Positions 5,658 through 10,528 of a stretch of DNA of 10,528 nucleotides are shown here, in pieces. The notes under the pieces were generated by a model. The model did no database searches. It had not been told where the DNA came from and saw only the letters and a program-made list of their open reading frames with translations. A program made the position numbers and the translations under genes. This DNA comes from Burkholderiaceae bacterium (GTDB taxonomy: Bacteria > Pseudomonadota > Gammaproteobacteria > Burkholderiales > Burkholderiaceae_C): positions 1-10,528 of the forward strand of contig JALRFN010000221.1 in the NCBI GenBank assembly GCA_023268425.1, given 5' to 3'. Numbering within the stretch: position 1 is the stretch's first letter; each line of letters starts with the position of its first letter.

Positions 5658-7304
5658 TCATACGTCAATGGCGACGGTGGAGCCCACGCGCTTGCGCAAT
5701 TCAAACTTTTGAATCTTGCCGGTGCTGGTCTTGGGCAACTCGCCAAACTCCACCGCTTTGGGCACTTTGAAATTGGCCAAATGCGACTTGCAGTGTGCCA
5801 CGATCTCGGCCGCAGACACCTCTGCGCCGGCCTTCAACTCGACAAATGCACAAGGCGTTTCACCCCACTTGGGATCAGGCTTGGCGACCACGGCTGCAGC
5901 CAGTACGGCGGGGTGACGATAGAGCACGTCCTCGACCTCGATGCTGGAAATGTTCTCGCCGCCGGAGATGATGATGTCTTTGCTGCGGTCTTTGATCTTG
6001 ATGTAGCCATCGGGGTATTGCACCGCCAAATCGCCGCTGTGGAACCACCCGCCAGCCAGCGCCTCTTGCGTGGCCTTGGGGTTTTTCAAGTAGCCCTTCA
6101 TGACGATGTTGCCCTTGAACATGATCTCGCCCATGGTTTCGCCGTCCCAGGGCACGGGCTGCATGGTCTCAGGATCCAACACACGCACGTCGCGCTCCAG
6201 GTGATAACGCACGCCTTGGCGGGCATTCAAACGCGCCCGCTCGCCGATGTCGGCCTGATCCCAGACCGCATGTTTGGCGCAAGCGGTTGCCGGACCATAC
6301 ACCTCGGTCAAACCGTAGGTGTGGGTCAGATCAAACCCCATGGCCTCCATGCCCTCGATCATGGACGCGGGGGGCGCCGCTCCGGCCACCATGGCTTTGA
6401 CCCCAGAGGGCACGCCCACCTTCATCGCATCGGGCGCGTTGACCAGCATGCTTTGCACAATCGGGGCACCGCAATAGTGGGTCACGCCGTGTGCACGCAT
6501 CAATTCAAAAATCAACTGCGCATCGACCTTGCGCAGGCACACATTGACCGCTGCGCGCGCGGCCAGCGTCCAGGGAAAGCACCAGCCGTTGCAGTGGAAC
6601 ATCGGCAGCGTCCAGAGGTAGACCGCATGCTTGGGCATGTCCCATTCCAAAATGTTGGAAATCGCATTGGTCGTCGCGCCACGGTGGTGATACACCACGC
6701 CCTTGGGATTGCCGGTCGTGCCGCTGGTATAGTTCAGCGCGATGGCGTCCCACTCGCTGGCCGGATATGCCCAAGCAAACTCAGGGTCACCCGTGGCCAA
6801 CAATGCTTCGTAGGTCATGCTGCCAATCGACGCCGCAGGGCCATCAAACACCACGTCTTCAACGTCCACCACCGTCACCGGCGAGGTGGCCTGACGCAGC
6901 GCCAGCGCCTTGGCCATGACCGGGGCAAACTCCGCATCGACCAAGATGACCTTGGCTTCACCGTGATCCAACATGAAGGCAATCGCCTCAGGGTCCAAAC
7001 GCGTGTTCAAGGCGTTCAAAACCGCACCCGCCATGGCCACGCCGAAATGCGCCTCGACCATGGGCGGGGTGTTGGGCAGCATCACCGCGACCGTGTCGTT
7101 TTTGCCCACCCCCAGCTGCTGCAAGGCGCTGCCGAGTTGGCGGCAGCGGCGATAGGTCTGAGACCAAGTTTGACGCAGCTCGCCATGCACGACCGCGAGT
7201 TGATCGGGGTAGACCAACGCGGCGCGCTCGATGAACGACAGCGGCGTCATCGCGGCGAAGTTGGCCTCAGTCATCGGCAGATCTTGGTCATAAATGCTGG
7301 TCAT
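5658..7304 (-). CDS. Acyl-CoA synthetase (AMP-forming, fatty-acid / DmdB-like)
   Basis: A 548-residue member of the ANL adenylating superfamily. It activates a carboxylic acid with ATP to an acyl-adenylate and transfers it to CoA. Motifs in order: the P-loop YTSGTTGNPKG (residues 192-202), substrate-pocket region MFHCNGW (235-241), the TYGLTE adenine motif (329-334), SGD with Asp425, the hinge region KDRSKDIIISGGENISS (438-454), and the catalytic Lys530 in PKTSTGKIQK. Length and motif detail fit medium-chain fatty acyl-CoA ligases and 3-methylmercaptopropionyl-CoA ligase (DmdB) relatives; I cannot separate these by eye. No membrane segment is seen. The ATG at 7304 has GAGGAG at 7315-7310 with 5-nt spacing, a strong site. 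The gene precedes the patatin lipoprotein by 10 nt on the same strand and diverges from dnaG. Acyl specificity is unknown. Confidence 0.93.
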   Translation of the reverse strand: MTSIYDQDLPMTEANFAAMTPLSFIERAALVYPDQLAVVHGELRQTWSQTYRRCRQLGSALQQLGVGKNDTVAVMLPNTPPMVEAHFGVAMAGAVLNALNTRLDPEAIAFMLDHGEAKVILVDAEFAPVMAKALALRQATSPVTVVDVEDVVFDGPAASIGSMTYEALLATGDPEFAWAYPASEWDAIALNYTSGTTGNPKGVVYHHRGATTNAISNILEWDMPKHAVYLWTLPMFHCNGWCFPWTLAARAAVNVCLRKVDAQLIFELMRAHGVTHYCGAPIVQSMLVNAPDAMKVGVPSGVKAMVAGAAPPASMIEGMEAMGFDLTHTYGLTEVYGPATACAKHAVWDQADIGERARLNARQGVRYHLERDVRVLDPETMQPVPWDGETMGEIMFKGNIVMKGYLKNPKATQEALAGGWFHSGDLAVQYPDGYIKIKDRSKDIIISGGENISSIEVEDVLYRHPAVLAAAVVAKPDPKWGETPCAFVELKAGAEVSAAEIVAHCKSHLANFKVPKAVEFGELPKTSTGKIQKFELRKRVGSTVAIDV

Positions 7305-7397
7305 GGGTGCTCCTCGGATGGTTCAGGCGTGCCATTGCTGCACGCTCGCGTTTTGATCTGCGGCAATTTACCCCATCCAGCTGGACGGCGGCTGACA

Positions 7398-7423
7398 CCT
7401 GCAGCGCCTGAACGGGCTGCAGG
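7398..7423. promoter_or_regulatory. Inverted repeat in the intergenic region divergent between acyl-CoA synthetase and dnaG
   Basis: CCTGCAGC (7398-7405) and GCTGCAGG (7416-7423) are exact inverted copies separated by 10 nt, within the 149-bp gap shared by two divergent genes. Centre-to-centre spacing of the arms is 18 bp. It could be a regulator site or an mRNA hairpin in the dnaG leader. No convincing promoter boxes were found in this gap, so its role is open. Confidence 0.35.
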
Positions 7424-7453
7424 CCAGCGAGCAACTTCATAGACAATGCCGCC

Positions 7454-9370
7454 ATGGCCATTCCTCAGAGCTTTTTGCAAGACCTGCTCTCCCGCGTCGA
7501 CGTGGTTGACGTGGTGGGACGCTACGTGCAGCTCAAAAAAGGCGGCGCCAACTTCATGGGACTGTGCCCCTTCCATGGTGAAAAGTCGCCTTCCTTCAGC
7601 GTCAGTCCGACCAAACAATTCTACCACTGCTTCGGCTGCGGGCGCAGCGGTGATGCCATTCGCTTTTTGATCGAACACACGGGCATGAGCTTCATTGAAG
7701 CGGTCAAAGAGCTGGCACAGGAAGTCGGCATGACCGTACCGGAGGACGAACGCAGCCCCGAAGACCGCGCCCGCGCCGCGCAAATGCGCGAACGCCAAAG
7801 CTCGTTGACGGAGGTGCTGGCGCAAGCCGCAGCGGCCTACCAAAAAGCCCTGAAGACCAACACCAATGCCATCGCCTACTTGAAAAAACGTGGTCTCACC
7901 GGTCAGGTCGCCAAACGCTTCGGCCTCGGTTATGCGCCTGCGGGTTGGCGCCATTTGGCCGGCGTGTTCCCGGACTACCAAGACAGCAAACTCGCGGAGT
8001 GCGGGCTGGTGATTGCAGACACCCCGCAAGACGGCAGCGAAGGCAAGCGCTACGACCGCTTTCGCGACCGCATCATGTTTCCAATCAGGAACATCAAAGG
8101 CGAACACATCGGTTTTGGCGGACGGGTGCTGGAACAAGGCGAGCCCAAGTACCTGAACTCGCCTGAAACCCCGGTCTTTCACAAAGGTCACGAACTCTAC
8201 GGTCTGTTTGAAGGCCGCAAGGCGATTCAAGACAACGGTTACGCACTGGTCGTCGAGGGTTACATGGACGTGGTGGCCCTCGCGCAAATGGGTGTCGGTC
8301 AGGCCGTGGCAACGCTGGGAACCGCATGCACCCCAGAGCACGTGCGCAAGTTGCTGCGCTTCACCGACACGGTGGTGTTTGCTTTTGACGGCGACAGCGC
8401 TGGACGCCGCGCTGCACGCAAAGCCATGGACGCCGCCCTGCCCTTGGCCACCGACACGCGCACCTTCAAGTTTTTGTTTCTACCGAGCGAACACGACCCC
8501 GATAGTTTTGTGCGTCAAGAAGGTGTACCGGCTTTCGAAGCGGCGGTACAAAACGCCATGCCCTTGAGCCAATTCATTCAAGAATCGGCGTGTGCCGAGC
8601 AAGACCTAGACACCTTGGAAGGCCGCGCCCACGCCTTGGCGACAGCCCGACCACTGTGGTCCGCATTGCCCGATGGGGTGTTCAAACAAGCACTGCTGGG
8701 CCAATTGGCGCAACGCACGCGCATGGCCAGCAACGACTTGAGTGCGCTGTGGGCTCAAACACCCGCTGAACCGCCGACGCGCTCGGCCAGCGCCGCCTCG
8801 GCCAGTGGCACCGTGGGTGGCGGGCCTGGTCCCAACCATTGGCCCAACAAGCGCTCCAGCGCTCGCCGCGCTGTTGATCCGCAGGCCTTTGGGCGCGCGC
8901 CGCCGCCCCGCAGGGCTCGCGGCGCGGTACTCAGCCGCGCGGACTGGTTGGCGCGGTGGTTGTTGGTCAGGGCAGATTGCTGGGGGCGTCTGACCGCGGA
9001 TGACCAGCAACTGCTGACGCACCTGCCTGCGCCTCACGGCCAGTTGTTCAGTTGGCTCGAGGGCCAATGGCATGATCGAGGGGCCCAACCTTGGGCCGCG
9101 CTCAGCTTGGCCTTGGATAAAACGCCGTGGGGCGAGTGGGCCCGCGTGCTGGTGGGCACTGAGGTTGACGCCAAGCTGAGCGCCAGCGACATCGAGGACG
9201 AAATCGAACAACTGCTGCTGCGTTTGCGCATCGATCACCTGGAGCAAACTCAAACCGAGTTGATCGCGCAAGCCGCGCAAGATCCACAGGCGCTGCAACG
9301 CTGGCGCCAATATGACCAGCAACTCAAGCAGCTCAAGGCGCGCGCGGCCACCTCCATCAAATCGGACTGA
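7454..9370 (+). CDS. dnaG: DNA primase DnaG
   Basis: The 638-residue replicative primase that makes RNA primers on the lagging strand in association with DnaB helicase. The N-terminal CHC2 zinc-binding domain carries Cys38, His41, Cys59 and Cys62 (LCPFHGEKSPSFSVSP then YHCFGCG). The RNA-polymerase basic region includes DRFRDRIMFPI (201-211), GFGGRVL (220-226) and KYLNSPETP (232-240). The Toprim catalytic site shows Glu268 in VVEGYMD and Asp312/Asp314 in FAFDGDSAG. A Pro/Ala/Ser/Arg-rich linker (about 435-495) leads to the helicase-binding domain (about 496-638). The start MAIPQSFLQ fits the family, but no Shine-Dalgarno sequence precedes the ATG, suggesting weak translation, as is known for dnaG in other bacteria. 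rpoD follows on the same strand after 270 bp. The rpsU gene often found before dnaG is not adjacent here. Confidence 0.98.
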   Translation: MAIPQSFLQDLLSRVDVVDVVGRYVQLKKGGANFMGLCPFHGEKSPSFSVSPTKQFYHCFGCGRSGDAIRFLIEHTGMSFIEAVKELAQEVGMTVPEDERSPEDRARAAQMRERQSSLTEVLAQAAAAYQKALKTNTNAIAYLKKRGLTGQVAKRFGLGYAPAGWRHLAGVFPDYQDSKLAECGLVIADTPQDGSEGKRYDRFRDRIMFPIRNIKGEHIGFGGRVLEQGEPKYLNSPETPVFHKGHELYGLFEGRKAIQDNGYALVVEGYMDVVALAQMGVGQAVATLGTACTPEHVRKLLRFTDTVVFAFDGDSAGRRAARKAMDAALPLATDTRTFKFLFLPSEHDPDSFVRQEGVPAFEAAVQNAMPLSQFIQESACAEQDLDTLEGRAHALATARPLWSALPDGVFKQALLGQLAQRTRMASNDLSALWAQTPAEPPTRSASAASASGTVGGGPGPNHWPNKRSSARRAVDPQAFGRAPPPRRARGAVLSRADWLARWLLVRADCWGRLTADDQQLLTHLPAPHGQLFSWLEGQWHDRGAQPWAALSLALDKTPWGEWARVLVGTEVDAKLSASDIEDEIEQLLLRLRIDHLEQTQTELIAQAAQDPQALQRWRQYDQQLKQLKARAATSIKSD

Positions 9371-9408
9371 ATGCCGGCAGTTCGCCCCGAGGTTTTTGCG
9401 GCCACCGG

Positions 9409-9414
9409 TATAAT
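9409..9414 (+). promoter_or_regulatory. Consensus -10 box (TATAAT) in the dnaG-rpoD gap, candidate rpoD promoter
   Basis: A perfect TATAAT lies 39 nt after the dnaG stop and about 225 nt before the rpoD ATG. No TTGACA-like -35 box is present at 15-19 nt upstream, and no TG extended -10 element is seen, so it would need an activator or be a chance match. If used, rpoD has an independent transcript with a leader of roughly 220 nt. Confidence 0.45.
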
Positions 9415-9640
9415 CCACAATTCGCACCAGCGCGACAGCAGCACCTCCGGCACGGCAAGCCACGCAAAAACGCTAGGCCTCCCAGGCCAGCCAAGCACCG
9501 CAAGGACTGCACACCAAATGTTCGCCCGGCCCTGGTGTTTCACGATTTCGCCCTCAATTCCGTTTGCACGACCGTGGTTGCGCAAAGGGCTTGTTGTGCC
9601 GCGTCGTTTCGAATTTCACCCACCTCCATGAGGGATTGCC
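9415..9640 (+). other. Long non-coding leader before rpoD
   Basis: About 225 nt separate the candidate rpoD promoter from the rpoD start codon. I see no terminator, no tRNA and no ORF with a usable ribosome-binding site here. Small inverted repeats are present (for example ACACCA at 9511-9516 with TGGTGT at 9533-9538), too weak to assign. GAGGGA at 9630-9635 is the rpoD ribosome-binding site. Confidence 0.4.
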
Positions 9641-10528
9641 ATGCCAGCCAAAAAAGCCGCGGCGCCTGCGGCCAAAAAAGCCGCCGCCAAAAAGTCCACC
9701 AAGGCCACGACGCCTGAAGAAGCCTTGATCGACAGCGAAGAGACCAGCAGCAAGACGCCGGCCAAAAAGGCTGCAGCCAAGAAAGCCCCGGCCAAGAAGG
9801 CCGCGGCGAAAAAAGCCCCTGCCAAAAAGGTGGGCAAAAACAAATTCGAAGAAGACGAAGACGATTTCAACGACGACTTCGACGCCGACAACGACAGCGA
9901 TGGCGACGATGAGCCAGTCGAAGAGGAAAAAGTAGAAGAGACCGCAGCACCGGTTGAAAAGGTCAAGCCGCTGCGCATGAAGATCAGCAAGTCCAAAGAA
10001 CGGGCGCTGATGAAAGAGTTTGGTCTGGACGAGACGGTGCTGTCTGACGAGGAAGCCCAAACCCGCCGCACCCAGCTCAAAAACCTGATCAAACTGGGCC
10101 GCACGCGCGGTTACCTGACGCACGGCGAGATCAACGACCACCTGCCCGACAAGCTGGTCAACGAAGAAACCCTGAAAGTGGTGGTCTCGCTGTTGTCCGA
10201 CATGGGCGTGTCGGTGTACGAACAAACACCCGACGCCGAAACCCTGCTGCTGAACAACACCAGCGGCACCGCCGCGACCGAAGAAGAAGCCGAAGAAGAG
10301 GCCGAAGCCGCCATTTCGACCATGGACAGCGAATTCGGCCGCACCACCGACCCGGTGCGCATGTACATGCGCGAAATGGGCACTGTGGAGTTGCTGACGC
10401 GTGAGGGCGAAATCGAAATCGCCAAGCGCATCGAAGACGGGCTGAACCAGGTGAAGTACCACATGGTTCATTTTCCGCCGACCGTGGAAGAACTGGTCAA
10501 GGTCGCAGAAAACGTGCTTGCCGGCGAG
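9641..10528 (+). CDS. rpoD: RNA polymerase primary sigma factor RpoD (sigma-70), N-terminal part
   Basis: The first 296 residues of the housekeeping sigma factor are present; the gene continues past the right edge. An N-terminal lysine/alanine-rich segment (residues 1-67) contains repeated AKKAAAKKAP units and resembles a histone H1 tail. It is followed by a strongly acidic segment (about 69-100). Region 1.1, which gates DNA entry to the polymerase, follows with LKNLIKLGRTRGYLTHGEIN (146-165) and HLPDKL. After a Glu/Ala-rich linker (214-225) comes region 1.2, DPVRMYMREMGTVELLTREG (237-256) and EIEIAKRIEDGL (257-268), which contacts promoter discriminator DNA. Regions 2-4 are off the window. 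ATG 9641 has GAGGGA with 5-nt spacing. The order dnaG-rpoD is the conserved macromolecular-synthesis arrangement. The basic tail is commonly seen in Burkholderiales RpoD by my recollection; its role is not known to me. Confidence 0.97.
   Translation, partial: MPAKKAAAPAAKKAAAKKSTKATTPEEALIDSEETSSKTPAKKAAAKKAPAKKAAAKKAPAKKVGKNKFEEDEDDFNDDFDADNDSDGDDEPVEEEKVEETAAPVEKVKPLRMKISKSKERALMKEFGLDETVLSDEEAQTRRTQLKNLIKLGRTRGYLTHGEINDHLPDKLVNEETLKVVVSLLSDMGVSVYEQTPDAETLLLNNTSGTAATEEEAEEEAEAAISTMDSEFGRTTDPVRMYMREMGTVELLTREGEIEIAKRIEDGLNQVKYHMVHFPPTVEELVKVAENVLAGE
9761..9820 (+). repeat. Two tandem 30-bp coding repeats in the RpoD tail
   Basis: Units at 9761-9790 and 9791-9820 both encode AKKAAAKKAP. They differ at six of 30 bases and every difference is at a third codon position, so the protein repeat is exact. 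A partial third unit (AKK) follows at 9821-9829, and similar but looser AKKAAAKK blocks occur earlier in the tail. Confidence 0.85.

Noticed and set aside
5648..5746. N-terminal extension of the patatin gene from an ATG at 5746
   Set aside because: It lies inside the end of the acyl-CoA synthetase gene and would bury the lipoprotein signal peptide 33 residues into the chain; the start at 5647 places the signal at the N-terminus.
5139..7442. A 767-codon open frame on the plus strand, antisense to the acyl-CoA synthetase
   Set aside because: It is the mirror of a well-supported gene with full catalytic motifs. The antisense translation is rich in His, Arg and Gly, shows no domain, and has no plausible ribosome-binding site; long antisense frames are common in GC-rich codon-biased genes.
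9371..9631. An 86-codon plus-strand frame starting directly after the dnaG stop (TGAATG) and filling the gap to rpoD
   Set aside because: There is no ribosome-binding motif upstream, the candidate rpoD -10 box lies inside it, and the translation shows no recognisable fold or composition. A coupled small protein cannot be wholly excluded.
9641..9844. AKKA-rich start taken as a separate histone H1-like or PHA-granule-associated protein
   Set aside because: The frame runs without a stop into sigma-70 regions 1.1 and 1.2, so it is the RpoD N-terminus.
9554..10471. A 305-codon minus-strand frame rich in Phe and Gly across rpoD
   Set aside because: It arises from the complement of Lys/Glu/Asp/Ala codons in the RpoD tail. 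The low-complexity Phe/Gly/Val composition is an artefact, and RpoD on the other strand is unmistakable.
1..10528. Mobile element, CRISPR, toxin-antitoxin or phage-defence system
   Set aside because: I found no transposase, integrase, terminal repeats, regularly spaced repeats or small paired toxin-antitoxin genes; every sizeable gene fits a housekeeping or metabolic family.

Overview
The window looks like ordinary chromosome from a GC-rich betaproteobacterium, most likely Burkholderiales and probably Comamonadaceae. The evidence is a DnaG primase and an RpoD of the Burkholderiales type (lysine/alanine-rich N-terminal tail), a short polyhydroxyalkanoate (PHA) phasin beginning MLTADQIVAAQ, and several fatty-acid / acyl-CoA genes. 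This placement comes from protein resemblance recalled from memory; no database was searched. I see no insertion sequence, integrase, CRISPR array, tRNA or rRNA. Eleven protein genes fill nearly all the space, and two of them are cut by the window edges.

Layout. (1) Positions 1-1926, minus strand: a tight four-gene run read from right to left, namely a hotdog-fold thioesterase, a nitroreductase, a small cytoplasmic FKBP peptidyl-prolyl isomerase and a D-2-hydroxyacid dehydrogenase (cut off). Junctions overlap by 4 nt or leave gaps of 2-9 nt, so this is almost certainly one transcript. (2) Positions 1927-2802, plus strand: a phasin gene with a good sigma-70 promoter, two near-identical TTGC-N6-GCAA palindromes flanking it (candidate PhaR operators), and a clear intrinsic terminator. 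(3) Positions 2825-3703, minus: an alpha/beta hydrolase with an aspartate nucleophile (epoxide hydrolase / dehalogenase type). (4) Positions 3859-4668, plus: a short-chain dehydrogenase of the type-2 3-hydroxyacyl-CoA dehydrogenase family, preceded by a perfect 22-bp palindrome. (5) Positions 4730-7304, minus: an acyl-CoA synthetase followed 10 nt later by a patatin-like lipoprotein phospholipase. (6) Positions 7454-10528, plus: dnaG then rpoD (cut off), the core of the macromolecular-synthesis cluster, without rpsU immediately upstream.

How the genes may work together. Regions 2-5 share a carbon-storage and acyl-CoA theme: a granule coat protein, a beta-oxidation-type dehydrogenase, an acyl-CoA ligase, and an envelope-facing lipase that could supply free fatty acids to that ligase. 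This is inference from neighbourhood and family. I find no clearly new biological system. The most rewarding signals are regulatory (twin operator-like palindromes at the phasin promoter, the perfect palindrome before the dehydrogenase) and the histone-H1-like tail on RpoD, whose DNA repeat units differ only at silent positions.
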